Positions 18,344-29,300 of a DNA stretch of 64,000 nucleotides are shown piece by piece. Below the pieces are notes generated by a model. The model saw only the letters and a program-made list of their open reading frames with translations. It did no database searches and had not been told where the DNA came from. Both the position numbers and the translations under genes were made by a program. The DNA comes from Serratia sp. DD3 (GTDB lineage Bacteria; Pseudomonadota; Gammaproteobacteria; Enterobacterales; Enterobacteriaceae): NCBI RefSeq assembly GCF_000496755.2, contig NZ_AYKS02000047.1, positions 186,001-250,000 of the forward strand. The letters run 5' to 3'. Numbering within the stretch: position 1 is the first letter of the stretch; each line of letters begins with the position of its first letter.

Positions 18344-19360
18344 ATGAGAACACAATCGGTAAACATAACGCTGAAAAGCACTATTGGCATCGGAATGGTA
18401 GGAATACTACTCGTTGTATCGTTGTGTTTAGTTATTCATCACTGGGCTGATTTCGTGCAGTTTTGCATCAATATGCAGATTTACATGCACCGTTCTCTGA
18501 TAACTTACCTTTTGCAACAACGGGAACATCAATACCGCGGTGGAGTGATGCTGGCATTGGGTAGTTTTGCCTATGGATTTCTTCACTCGATTGGGCCAGG
18601 ACACGGTAAGTTTGTCATCACTACCTATCTGGCCACTCATCGACAACAGTTGCCGCGTAGTCTTTTGATTACTCTACTCGGTAGCCTGTTGCAAGGCTTG
18701 ATGGCTATCCTATTCGTTCTGATATTAGCGATTACCCTCAATTTTTCAATGGGCGATCTTAGCCTTAGTCGCTATTGGGTAGAGAAAGGGAGCGCTGTGT
18801 TCATAGCCTGTTTTGGTCTGATACTTTTATGCCGTGCCAGCGGAATGCAGTCGCATAGATCATCTACGAAAAGACCATCGGCATTCCGTATATTACAGGG
18901 ATCATCCGTATTACCCTCTGCTATAGCCTCACGAGGATACAGTCACAATGGACAGTGCGATTGCGGACATCGGCATTTACCTAGTGTCAGTGAACTGACG
19001 GGTGACTGGCGCCATACTCTTTGGGTAATTGCCGCCATCGGTATACGCCCTTGTAGTGGTGCAATTATGATCCTGGTTTTTGCCAATGCAGTTGGCATAT
19101 TTACCTGGGGAGTGATTTCCGCCATGAGTATGGCGTTGGGCACCGCGCTCTCGATTATGATCTTGGCAACACTTGTGCACCATCTGCGGGAGCGTTTCAT
19201 TATTAATACCAGTAGTGCCGTCTTGAATGCTTATCTTCCGCAGGTTGCACGAGTAGTCATGATGACGGGGGGGATCATTCTACTGTTGTTTGCGTTGGTC
19301 TTATTCAACTCCGTGATCCCAGTCAGCTTCAATGGTGATTTTATTTCTGCAGGTTGCTAA
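18344..19360 (+). CDS. NicO-family metal transporter, ZevB/RcnA-like
   Basis: The 338-residue polytopic membrane protein has the NicO motif HSIGPGHGKFVI in the second membrane segment and GIRPCSGAIMILVFA in a later one. Between them is a hydrophilic His/Cys loop (HNGQCDCGHRH). NicO proteins move Ni2+, Co2+ or Zn2+; the nearest type by motif is ZevB, part of a zinc uptake pair with a DUF1007 protein ZevA, which is absent here. The final residues (about SFNGDFISAGC) run into the IS66 relic that begins at about 19301 on the other strand, so the native C-terminus was probably replaced. The core is intact and may still work. Confidence 0.8.
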   Translation: MRTQSVNITLKSTIGIGMVGILLVVSLCLVIHHWADFVQFCINMQIYMHRSLITYLLQQREHQYRGGVMLALGSFAYGFLHSIGPGHGKFVITTYLATHRQQLPRSLLITLLGSLLQGLMAILFVLILAITLNFSMGDLSLSRYWVEKGSAVFIACFGLILLCRASGMQSHRSSTKRPSAFRILQGSSVLPSAIASRGYSHNGQCDCGHRHLPSVSELTGDWRHTLWVIAAIGIRPCSGAIMILVFANAVGIFTWGVISAMSMALGTALSIMILATLVHHLRERFIINTSSAVLNAYLPQVARVVMMTGGIILLLFALVLFNSVIPVSFNGDFISAGC

Positions 19361-19747
19361 GAGTGCATGTGTACCATTGCTAACTGGTAGCGATGCCAGT
19401 TCACTCTCATCGGCAAGGGTCAGCAGTTGGGTAAACACCTGTATCAGGTAGTCAAAGGGAACAAGCCCATTGGCTTTTGCCGTTTCAACAAGACTATACG
19501 ACCGCGAACCGCTGCGCGTGTTTGACAGCATCCAATTTTTTCTGCCAATGACAAATGGCTTGATGGCACGCTCCAGCCGTTTATCTTGTGGTGTGCTGTC
19601 GAGTGCCAATCGTTTTTTGGCATTGAAAAAAGCACTGCGTGTGATGTTGTGTCGTTTGCAGAACTTAGATTGATTGAGCCCGGAGCGTTGCTGTGCGTTG
19701 AATAATTCACACTACACCTCGGGAGTTCAAGGGTTCTTCTTTGCCAT
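19301..19747 (-). pseudogene. Internally deleted IS66 element: tnpA start joined to tnpC end
   Basis: Read on the minus strand from ATG 19747, the frame MAKKNP carries two early stops (TGA, TAG), then ELFNAQQRSGLNQSKFCKRH (IS66 TnpA), SAFFNAKKRLA, and directly RLERAIKPFVIGRKNW with SLVETAKANGLVPFDY (the TnpC C-terminus). A deletion of tnpB and most of tnpC thus fused the two ends in frame. The fragment overlaps the last codons of the NicO-type gene. Confidence 0.75.
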
Positions 19748-19945
19748 ATTGCCTCTCATCTTCTGTGAATTTGAAAGACAAGAGCATGATATCTCATCGC
19801 ATTAAACGGAAGGTGTGGTACTAGCCACGCTTACAGATGAACGATATTTTCGCCAAACATTAACCGCATATCCAAACCCACTGACATCCCCAACCGTACT
19901 CTCGGCAGTTCAGAAACTCCTGATGTATTAATTATTACAGTTGTA

Positions 19946-19974
19946 GATACATTGTGTATCCTATACAGTGTATA
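19946..19974. promoter_or_regulatory. Likely MazE/MazF autoregulatory operator
   Basis: Two adjoining palindromes, GATACA-TTG-TGTATC (19946-19960) and TATAC-AGT-GTATA (19962-19974), lie directly before the antitoxin gene. Type II antitoxins of this fold bind such sites to repress their own operon. Confidence 0.55.
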
Positions 19975-19999
19975 TACTTGCTTAAGAGAGGTAATGAAA

Positions 20000-20248
20000 A
20001 TGGCTACTGTAACGTTAAAGAAATGGGGTAACAGCCCATCAATCAGGATACCGGCCAGCATCATGCAAGCGGCAGCATTGCATGTTGAAGACAAACTTGA
20101 TTTGAAAATAAACGAGGAGGGGCAGATCGTTTTGATCCCGGTAAAAACGCAAGAATATTCCCTCGAGTCGCTGTTATCCGGCATCACACCAGAGAACCTT
20201 CACGAAAAGGTAACTTTCGGTGTACCCGTTGGAAAGGAATTACTCTAA
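20000..20248 (+). CDS. mazE: Antitoxin of the MazE/PemI (AbrB-fold) family
   Basis: The 82-residue protein has the swapped-hairpin DNA-binding start TVTLKKWGNSPSIRIPASIM, typical of MazE, and a C-terminal acidic tail (SLLSGITPENLHEK) that would wrap the toxin. ATG 20000 is chosen because the GAGAGG motif lies eight bases upstream; ATG 19994 would add only two residues. The stop codon TAA is directly followed by the toxin ATG with no spacer, so the two are co-translated. The pair of operators upstream fits autorepression. Confidence 0.9.
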   Translation: MATVTLKKWGNSPSIRIPASIMQAAALHVEDKLDLKINEEGQIVLIPVKTQEYSLESLLSGITPENLHEKVTFGVPVGKELL

Positions 20249-20581
20249 ATGGTTTCACGCTTTGTTCCCACTTGCGGGGATCTGATCTGGATTGATTTTG
20301 ATCCAGTAGAAGGCCACGAACAGGGAGGTTACCGCCCAGCCGTTGTGCTTAGCCCTTTTTCCTATAATAATCCCGTTGGCCTGCTGCTTTGTGTTCCCTG
20401 CACCACGAAGGTTAAAGGTTACCCCTTTGAGGTAGAATTATCGGGCAGCCGCGAAAGCGTAGCCCTTGCTGACCAAGTGACCTGTGTTGACTGGAGAGCG
20501 AGGAAGATAACTAAAAAAGGCACAGTGACGCCTGCTGAACTGGCAGAGATTAGAGCTAAAGCCAAGGCGCTAATCGGATGA
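20249..20581 (+). CDS. mazF: Toxin of the MazF/PemK endoribonuclease family
   Basis: The 110-residue protein has the family blocks PTCGDLIWIDFDPVEGHEQ, GYRPAVVLSP, CVPCTTKVKGYPFEVEL and ALADQVTCVDWRARK, including the conserved arginine and threonine of the active site. MazF-type toxins cut single-stranded mRNA at short sequences and are held in check by the antitoxin encoded just upstream. Full length, no damage. ChpB or PemK would be equally valid names. Confidence 0.92.
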   Translation: MVSRFVPTCGDLIWIDFDPVEGHEQGGYRPAVVLSPFSYNNPVGLLLCVPCTTKVKGYPFEVELSGSRESVALADQVTCVDWRARKITKKGTVTPAELAEIRAKAKALIG

Positions 20582-20996
20582 TGGATACGCGCCGGAAGAT
20601 AACTGATGCTTGATATGGGGCCGTGTTTTGGAACCACCCTGAACCACATTTAATACTCTGACAGGAGAAAACAGTATCGAACCTATTCCCTTTTTGATGC
20701 CAAACCATCCGGGTGCCCTATTGGTGGCCCCTTGAATTATCGAAAAATAATATCTTTAAATAACATAGGCCTTATTGGTTTATTCCGAGTCCGCATCGAT
20801 ATTCTGTATTTATGTTTCCCATCGCTCCCAAATATAGTGTAAAGCTCCCACCAACGTCCGCTTTGCACTACTGCTGCCATGCGCAACCGATGATAAAAAT
20901 GTGTACTCTTATCCAGGCACGCAATGAGCTTCAACGTGGATCTCTGGCATACTACGCGGATACAGCATTGTAAGTCGGATCAAAGCGGAGGGCGGC
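20582..20996. other. Region between mazF and rhuM
   Basis: I see no supported gene. A 65-codon minus frame (20737-20934) has no recognisable features. The segment just before 20997 has GGAGGG as the ribosome-binding site of rhuM. Confidence 0.4.
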
Positions 20997-22031
20997 ATGA
21001 CAGATAAACACTTAACCCAATCCCCTGCAGGTGAATTTGTTATGTTCGCCAGCGATGACGGTGAAGTACGCGTTGAATGCCGCTTTGAACAAGAAACACT
21101 ATGGCTACCTCAAGCGACTATTGCGAACCTTTACCAGGTCACTCCCCAAGCCATCACACAACACATTAAAGCGATCTACGAAGGTGAACTTGAGCAAAAC
21201 GCAACCTGTAAGTCTTACTTACAAGTTCAACAGGAAGGGAGCCGTCAGGTAAATCGTAATATGCTTCACTACAGCCTGCCCGTCATTCTTGCTGTTGGCT
21301 ACCGCGTTCGTTCACCTAGAGGTACCCAATTCCGCCAGTGGGCAACCCAAACGCTCCAGGAATACCTGATCAAAGGTTTTGTGATGGACGATGAGCGGCT
21401 GAAAAATCCGCCCGTGGGTTCCTCTGCCGTGCCTGACTATTTTGACGAGATGTTGGAACGCATCCGCGATATTCGTGCCAGCGAGCGGCGGGTTTATTTG
21501 CGGGTTCGGGAGATTTTTGCGTTAGCCGCCGACTACCAACCTTCACTCAAAGAAACAACGCTGTTTTTTCAAACCATCCAGAACAAACTGCATTTTGCCT
21601 GTACCGGTCATACTGCTGCCGAACTGATCCACCAACGTGCTGATGCCAGCCAGCCCCATATGGGCTTGAGTAGCTATAAAGGTGAAGAGGTGCGTAAAAG
21701 CGATGTGACGGTGGCGAAAAACTACCTCAATCAAGACGAAGTCAGCGAACTTAACCGCGTGGTCAACATGTGGCTGGATTTTGCCGAAGATCAGGCCAGG
21801 CGTCGCCAGCAGGTGTTCCTGCGTGACTGGCAGGAAAAGCTGGATCAGTTCCTGCAATTTAATGACCGCGAGGTTCTACAAGGAACAGGCACGGTAAGTA
21901 AGAAAACGGCAGATGAAAAAGCGCAGGCTGAATACGTCCAGTTTGCTGAGCAGCAACGCCGCTTAAAAGAAGTTGAGGGGGAAAAGGATATCGCCGGTTT
22001 ACTGCGGTGGAAAACCGATACCAAAAAATAG
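20997..22031 (+). CDS. rhuM: RhuM family protein
   Basis: The 344-residue protein matches the RhuM family first described on Salmonella pathogenicity island 3. The N-terminal block CRFEQETLWLPQATIANLYQV is followed by HYSLPVILAVGYRVRSPRGTQFRQWAT, as in phage KilA-N/Bro-like DNA-binding proteins, and a C-terminal helical region with KNYLNQDEVSELNRVVNMWLD. The function is unsettled; homologues occur on islands, often beside restriction or toxin-antitoxin loci. It is complete with a strong GGAGGG site. A second copy of its N-terminal 27 codons survives at 23028-23108. Confidence 0.9.
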   Translation: MTDKHLTQSPAGEFVMFASDDGEVRVECRFEQETLWLPQATIANLYQVTPQAITQHIKAIYEGELEQNATCKSYLQVQQEGSRQVNRNMLHYSLPVILAVGYRVRSPRGTQFRQWATQTLQEYLIKGFVMDDERLKNPPVGSSAVPDYFDEMLERIRDIRASERRVYLRVREIFALAADYQPSLKETTLFFQTIQNKLHFACTGHTAAELIHQRADASQPHMGLSSYKGEEVRKSDVTVAKNYLNQDEVSELNRVVNMWLDFAEDQARRRQQVFLRDWQEKLDQFLQFNDREVLQGTGTVSKKTADEKAQAEYVQFAEQQRRLKEVEGEKDIAGLLRWKTDTKK

Positions 22032-22035
22032 CTTC

Positions 22036-22076
22036 AATGCCCCCAGTTTCCACAAGCAAAATTTTTTGGGGGCATT
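22036..22076 (+). terminator. Stem-loop after rhuM
   Basis: AATGCCCCCA pairs with TGGGGGCATT, ten base pairs, starting five bases past the rhuM stop. The T-rich part is inside the loop, so terminator strength is uncertain. Confidence 0.5.
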
Positions 22077-22296
22077 ATAGGGGGCACCAACCAAAATCCA
22101 ACACGATAAAATTAAGTAAATTCAATAGCACTAGCGATCAAATGCGACTCCTGTGATCTCCGCCAAATATTCACCGCCCCCGTTAAATCAAAAAATCTCA
22201 ATAAAAAAATCATTACGATATTTCCACCGAAAGATCGGGATACCATCCCCCTAAATAGATGTTCCTAATACCGCTACACTTGATCTTTTTGGTAGC

Positions 22297-22395
22297 TGGG
22301 AGTGATCAGGAACGCCGGCACGCAGTAAACCTCTCCCTGGGGGCTTGTATCGCGCGTCCATGCGCGCCAAGGTCGACTAACTTGCCTCACTCCCA
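22297..22395. ncRNA. Candidate structured RNA element
   Basis: TGGGAGTGA at 22297-22305 pairs with TCACTCCCA at 22387-22395. The roughly 80 bases enclosed are GC-rich, unlike the flanks, and hold an inner GCGCG/CGCGC hairpin and a CTCCC/GGGGG pairing option. The layout suits a small structured RNA, such as the antisense regulators of P4-like phages, on either strand. No family is recognised, and the segment lies in a 440-bp gene-free gap. Confidence 0.3.
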
Positions 22396-22473
22396 CCTGT
22401 CGCACTATTACGCGTAGTTATTTAGATTTCACCCGCATCTCGGCTGTTCCTAAGCAACCGCATCACCTGGTAA

Positions 22474-22941
22474 TTACGGGTCGTTAACGGGAATGGGTTC
22501 GCAGAATAGAGTGCTTTCCTGGCTTCGACTCTTCTCGCCTGCTGGTGATAGTTCGCAGTTCAGTTTCACTCGGTCGTTTCTTGAATAGCCCGAGAAAACC
22601 CCGCCAAGGCGCTGACTGGTGTAAATGCTAATTTCTTGTCCCTGATGGTCAGTTGTTGTCAGCGACCAGTGACTCAGGCGGTCTTGTGGCCCTACGGGAA
22701 TAAACACATGCCAATTACCCTTTGGTGCCATTGAAAAATGCCCGTTGCTGTCGGTTTGTGCCGTGGCGATTTGGCGGTCGAATTCAGTTAACGAAACCGC
22801 TACCCCGGCCAGTGGCTTTCCAGCGTTAGTCAACGTGCCCTCAATCTGCGGGGTGGGGTAATCATGGTAAACGCAGCCGCTGAGCAACCATGGCAGAGCA
22901 AAGATGGCCAGGCTTGTGATGCGGAATGTGGTAACTGACAT
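22474..22941 (-). CDS. Lipoprotein with carboxypeptidase-regulatory-like fold
   Basis: From ATG 22941 the 155-residue product has a signal peptide ending in the lipobox LLSGC (cysteine about 23), so it is lipid-anchored. It is followed by the segment IEGTLTNAGKPLAGVAVSLTE and SNGHFSMAPKG, typical of the CarboxypepD_reg-like beta-sandwich. The final part has two further cysteines (KLNCELSP, LFCEPIP). Its target is unknown. A longer frame to 23025 is open but ATG 22941 has AAGGA upstream. The gene is bracketed by rhuM and the rhuM fragment. Confidence 0.7.
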   Translation of the reverse strand: MSVTTFRITSLAIFALPWLLSGCVYHDYPTPQIEGTLTNAGKPLAGVAVSLTEFDRQIATAQTDSNGHFSMAPKGNWHVFIPVGPQDRLSHWSLTTTDHQGQEISIYTSQRLGGVFSGYSRNDRVKLNCELSPAGEKSRSQESTLFCEPIPVNDP

Positions 22942-23027
22942 GGCGCGAATCCTTTTGCGTTCTGATATTTTCCTGTTGCGTGGTAGCAGTATACGCGGGC
23001 GACACAATGCACGAAGCAGACTCATGC

Positions 23028-23108
23028 GGCGATGGAAAAGTGCCCGTTGAGTACCGTTTTGAACAAGAAACGCTGTGGCTTCCCCAAGCGACTATGGCGA
23101 ACCTTTAC
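23028..23108 (+). pseudogene. Duplicate fragment of rhuM
   Basis: The 27 codons GDGKVPVEYRFEQETLWLPQ to ANLY repeat codons of rhuM at 21055-21135 with few changes, then diverge into DFLQDTLNEQ. No start region or later part of rhuM remains. It overlaps the 5' leader of the divergent lipoprotein gene only slightly, and marks a duplication or recombination end. Confidence 0.85.
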
Positions 23109-23186
23109 GATTTTCTGCAGGATACGCTTAATGAACAAGTCTATCTGACCAGCTCGTTATTCATTAAAAACATAGCGTTAATTTAA

Positions 23187-23339
23187 TATTCAGCATCTCT
23201 CCTCTTGGTTGAAATATAAAAAAAAGAGTCTACGCTTTAATAGAGATTTTCTTTTATTTGCGTTATGCCTCGTTTTAATGCCACATGGTGATTTTTTTAA
23301 AAACAATGGGTTGCCAGAATATCAGTAGAGGGATTAAAC
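23187..23339 (+). promoter_or_regulatory. AT-rich leader of the autotransporter gene
   Basis: The 150 bases before the adhesin are strongly AT-rich and end in AGAGGGATTAAAC before the ATG, giving a good AGAGGG ribosome-binding site. High AT content before large adhesins often attracts H-NS; no specific operator is seen. Confidence 0.4.
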
Positions 23340-26300
23340 ATGAATAAGTCCTACAGAGTCATATGGAGTGCAGCATTACAGGTTTGGGTTGTTGTCAGTG
23401 AGCTTACCAAGAGTCAACAGAAAACAGCCAACCACAGTAGTTGCTCTCATCAAAGTAATAAAAAAAGGACTCAATCTAATAACTTATTCAGAAATAGCGC
23501 TATCGCGTTATCACTTTTTTCCTCTCTGGCCATCTATCAAAACGCCTATGCCATCACAGCGATTCAATGCTCGGCAGATCCGAATTGCGTTGAGGTAGGT
23601 ACCGTTTTGGCATTAACGAATGCAATCAATAATAGTGCGACAAATGCGCCAACGACAGTACTTATCACCGCTCCCTTGGTCATTCCTTCATCTATTCCTG
23701 TTTTGTTAAATAATACTAATAATCGACATAACCTGGTTATTGATGGTGGGGGAAATAATTTTACCTTTAATGCAGCTGAGGCATTCACTGGTGCGGCAAC
23801 GGATTCTGGCAATCTGACTTTTCAAAATTTTGGTAATATTAGCTCCAATAATGGCGGTCCTATATTTTACTCGGTCACTAATACCACAACAGCCGTTACA
23901 GTGAGTCTTGATAATTTTGGAACTATACCAAATGGCAAAATAGTTTCTCTTGGTGATGATAGTGGGACATCTTTGCCTGCCAATAATAACAGTGTGTTGC
24001 GACTGGTTAATTTTAATGGAAGTATCACTTATGCTGCTTTTATCCAGTTGGCTTTAGCGACTACGGTGGAATTCACCGGCACAAGTACTGTTGCTGGGTT
24101 GGGTAGTGGTGGATATCCAGCCATATTTTGGGGTATGGGTAATGCGGCTAATAGTTTGATGCATTTTTATGGGACTTCCAACGTAACAGCCACAGGCCGT
24201 GTTTTTACTAATGGACCTGCTGACAAAGGAGGAACAGGAAAAACCTACAGTTACCAGATTGATGATGGTGCCATTGTTAATATGGCATTTTCTGCGCAAA
24301 ACCCATTAGGGGTGGCTAATAACGGTGTGCAGATAGGCTCTTATAATACTGGAGCAGGGACATTTGGTACCGGTGCTACTCTTATTATGAATAATCTGGC
24401 GGGGGATGTGATCAGTAATGCATCCAGCACTGTCGGTTCCAAGATTGATAATGGCCCTACCTCTCCGGGTGATGTGATTTATAACCTAGGGGCGGGATCC
24501 AGTCTTATTGTCGCCTCAGGCGCTAGCAACAACGGTATTTATGTCAGCAAAACGGGTGCGGGTGGAACGGGTAATATCTATATCCGTTCTAATGGACTGA
24601 TTTCTTCGGATGGTACTGGTGTTGGTGCCCCTAGCGCAGGTACTGGGATTAATGTCAGTGAAACCGCAACAGGCTCAGCGGGCAATGTTGTGGTTATGAA
24701 TGACAGTGCGGGCAATATTGTCAAAGCCACGGGCATCAACGTGACGGATAATGCTTCTGCGGGCACCGTGAATATCACCAATGCGGGCACGATCACCAGT
24801 AATATTTCGGGCATCACCCTCACGTCAACACTGGCCGCTGGTAAAACCATGAATGTGATTGGCACGGGGGGTATTATTAATGCTATCGCGGGCAACGGTA
24901 TTACGCTCAGTGATGCCAATACCATCCTCAATCTAACCGGCGGTACTATTGCGACCACCAATGCCGCTAACGGCATTAATTTCTCTTCCACTACAGGTGC
25001 TCGAACCCATTCTATTGACGGAACAACCTTTAATATCAATGGCACAGGACAAGCGATTGTTAAAGCGAGTGGTGCCGCGACAGTAAATCTCAGCAATACC
25101 ACGATTAATAACAACGGTGCTGGCCCTGTGTTCACGTTCGCGGGGGGGGCGGGGGGTTATAATTTTAACGCCGGAACCAACATCATCAATCTTACGGATC
25201 CTGCCAGTATTGGTTTTCGCACAACCGCAGCACTGGATTTAACCAATTTTTATCTCACCATTGATTCAATCGCGGGTGGCAGTAAAGGTATCTCCACCAC
25301 AGGCACGCTTGCTGGTTCGGAAAGCGTAATTGTCGGCCCTAATACCTCTCTTATTGGAATCACTGCCATCAGTTACGATAATGGCGCTCTAGCGCAAACC
25401 TTAACCAATAATGGCCTTGTCAGTGGTAGCGTTGCAATGGGGGGAATCGGTAACACCATTACCAATAATGGAACATTAGCAGCCCTCACCAGTGGCGCGG
25501 GTAATGATGTGTTAACGCTTAACACGGGTTCAGTAAGCAATGATGTGATTGATTTAGGTAATGGTATTAATACCGTTAATATTTATCAAGGCGCTACCGT
25601 TGCGGATATTCAAACCGGGACAGACAATGATCTTTTCAATATTTATAATTCAAGCCTCGTGAGTCCAATAGAACTGGGGTTACTGAATGCAGGCACGGGA
25701 ATTAACACGCTGAGTTTAATTAATTCTGTTATTGCATTGGCTCCCACCACGTCATTACAAAATTTCTCTGCGATTAACTTGGATACTGCCTCTCAGCTAA
25801 TCTTGAGTGATACTAATAATGTCACTTCCGGCACCATTAATTTGTCAGGCATTGGTACAAATCAACTGGTATTTGGCGCTGATTATAATGGTGATTTCAG
25901 CGCTGTGATTGGCGGGGTTGGTAATACTGAGTTATTAAATGGTGCTAACGTAACCTTAACCGGTGCTAATACTTTTGTGGGTACATGGAATGTTGAACTC
26001 GGTAGCACATTAAATGCGAGTGACTACAGTGTTCTTTCGCCGGGCAACCAGTTAGGTAGTGCTGCTATTGAGTTAAATGGTGTTTTGAATTTAACCAACG
26101 CTGGCACCTTCAATAATGCACTGACAGGTAACGGTATCCTTAATATTGATAATGCGGGTACAGGTTTTAGTGCGGGTGCTGGCGTAGGTAACGCCTTTGC
26201 TGGAACCGCCAATATTTCGAATACCATTTTGGATTTAACACCCATTAATAGTGCCGTATTACAGAATGCAACATTAAGTGATAACTCGGGCAGTGTGATT

Positions 26301-29300
26301 ACCATGTCCGCCGGTAATTACAATATTGGTAATTTAAACTTTGGTGGCGGGGCGCTGCGTTTTACCACCGGCGCTCTTATTACTACGAACACATTAAGTA
26401 CCACGGGTAATTCTACCATTCAAGCTGACCCACAATTGTTAACCTCAGGCAACCTGTTAGACCTCGATACTGGGGTATTAATGGATCTGGTAAGTAGCCA
26501 AAATTCACTGACTCCAGCCCAGTTGGCTAATTTTACCCTGACGGACCTTAGCGGTGCGACTCTTGCTCCAGGCAGAGATGTCGCTTATTTCCAAGGGGGT
26601 AATAATGTTGCTTTAAATACCTTCAGTTTTTCTTTGGTCAGTAATCTGGGATTAAGTATTTATGAACAATTATCTGTATCGCAAATTTTGGACGGGCAAA
26701 CCCTCACATTAACGTCAGCAGGAGCCACTGACACAGGGCTAAGCGCGCAACTCACAGGTACAGGTAACTTAGCTATTGATGCCACTGGTGGCCCCATTAC
26801 CTTGAATAATGGTGCGAATAATTATCAAGGTACTACTAGCGTAGATTCAGGCACATTGAATGTTGGCGCTGATGGTGCATTGGGCAATACGTCATCATTA
26901 ATCACATTAGCAGGCACGATCGTTAACCTCGGCGGTTTCACGCAAACAGTAGGCTCTTTGACGAATGCAGGCATCCTTGATCTTGTTGGTGGTACGTTAA
27001 CTCTTACTAACGGCGGTACTTCATCCAGCGTTAACGGATTAGTAGGCACAGGTAACTTAAATGTTCAAAATGGTCTTTTTACCGTTTCAGCGGCGAATAA
27101 TGGCTACACGGCACAAACGAACATTAATACAGGCGCTGCTGTTACCTTAAGTGCCGCGGACGCTTTGGGCTCAGGGGGGATTAGTGTTGCTGGCACCTTG
27201 AATCTCAATGCCGCTGACGCTAACTTCGATAATGTGTTGTCAGGCGCGGGCGCTGTTAATGCCAACGCTGCCATTACGTTGGCCGCTGATAACACCGGAT
27301 TTACTGGTTTCTATAATGTGACTTCACCCGGTAGCCTGACCGCCATTCAAGCTAACAATTTAGGTACGAGTACTGTTGATTTGCTCAATAGTGGCGCTCA
27401 ACTGATCTTGAATGGCTTTAATGATTCATTAACGGCGGCACTTGTGGGCGTAACGGGCTCATCCGTGGAGGTTATCAATAGCGCCAATACGGTATTAAGC
27501 ACCGATAACTCAGGTTTTGCAGGATTATTTAATATTGACGGCACCAGCACCCTGACTGCCAGCGACAGCATGCATTTAGGTGGAAGTTCAGTAGCCATTG
27601 CCAGTGGCGGGCAGCTGATTTTTGATGGTTACAATAGTGGCATTTTATCAACGCTGAATAACACGTTAACTGGCGCAGGGAATTGGATATTAACCAATAG
27701 TAGTATCGATTTGTCGGATAATACGACCCGCGTTTCTGGCCTCACTGGCGACATCGTTCTTAATAACGGGGCGGTGTTAACCATGAATCAGGTTACGACC
27801 TTGGATGCTGGAACAGCGCTCAATCTTGCTAATAGCAACAGCGTGCTCAATATTAACACCACGGGTGCCTTCACACTTGGCAATGAATTGCTCGGTACAG
27901 GTACGGTTAACGTCAATACCGCCAATGGCGCTTTTGATTTTGCTAATACCGTTGGTACGGGTTTTGCTGGCACAGTGACTTTACAAGATACTCAATTCTC
28001 TTTGGCTGATACCAACGCAGCTACTTTAGCTGGAGCTTCACTAACCCTTAACTCGGGCAGTGTAACTACAGTGGGCGTGCCTAGTGTATCCAGTAATCCC
28101 AGCATACAGAATCTGGAAATCAACAATGACGCTGTTCTGACCTTTACCGCTGGCGCGCCCTTAGCCGAAGCAGAAAGTGTGTTAAATGTAAGTACATTTA
28201 CGGCTAATGGTGGCGCTATTAATCTCAATACCGGGCTCGGATGGGATAACGTCAATCCTGTACCGACAGGCCTTTCCATTCTCGATCAAAACCGCGGTGT
28301 GGTGGGCTCTAAGCTAATCAATGCTACTAGTCCTTCGGTAGGTGCAGGTAACCTCACCTTACAGATCAATGGGGTTGCCATTGATTCGAGTACTGCGGTG
28401 ACGGCGAACATTACTCAGGGAGCAGATACCGTTGCCATCGCAACCTATAACTACGCCTTGACGGACAGTGACACTTCCGGTGCCGCAGGGCTTTATCTGA
28501 ATTACGGCTTAACCGAGTTGAATTTAGTATTCAATGGCGCCAATGCCTTGAAAGTTGCCACAGGCACTGACCCTACGTCTAATCGGGAACTCACAGCTTT
28601 GATTACCGGCACGGGTGACATCTTTTTTGATGCCACTAACGGCCCTTTAACGGTTTCCAATAACGACAATGATTATTCGGGAGCGACAACCATCAGTGCT
28701 GGCAACCTGATCTCTGGCGCTGATAATGTGCTTGGTGGCACGTCAACCTTGACCGTGAATACCGGGGCTACCTGGAATCTTGATAGGCACAGTCAAAATC
28801 TTAAAGTATTGGCGAATTCGGGAACCATTGACCTCGCACAAGGTGTGCTGAACATAAGCAATGGCGGTACTTCCGATTCCGTGGGTGGATTAACGGGTGC
28901 CGGTACCCTGAATGTCACCGGAGGCACACTGACCTTATCTGCTGATAATAATACGTTATCCGCCGCGACCAATATTGCTTCTGGGGCCACAGTCACACTC
29001 AACAGTACGGGTAATCTTGGCGTCAGCAGCCTGGTGGATGTAGGGGGTACCTTAAATTTCAACGGTGCGAATACCTTTGCCAATCAGTTTAGAGGTGCTG
29101 GCGTCATCAATACTAACGCCGCGGTGCAATTGTCTGGCGCGAGTACTTTTTCAGGTACTCATAACGTTAATGCTGACGGTGCATTGACGGTAACGGCTGC
29201 CAATAATTTGGGTGATGCGGCGGCTACAGTGAACTTGCTGACGAACACTTCACAGCTAATTTTCAGCGGAGTGACAGATACGGTTGCCAACATGTTGACC

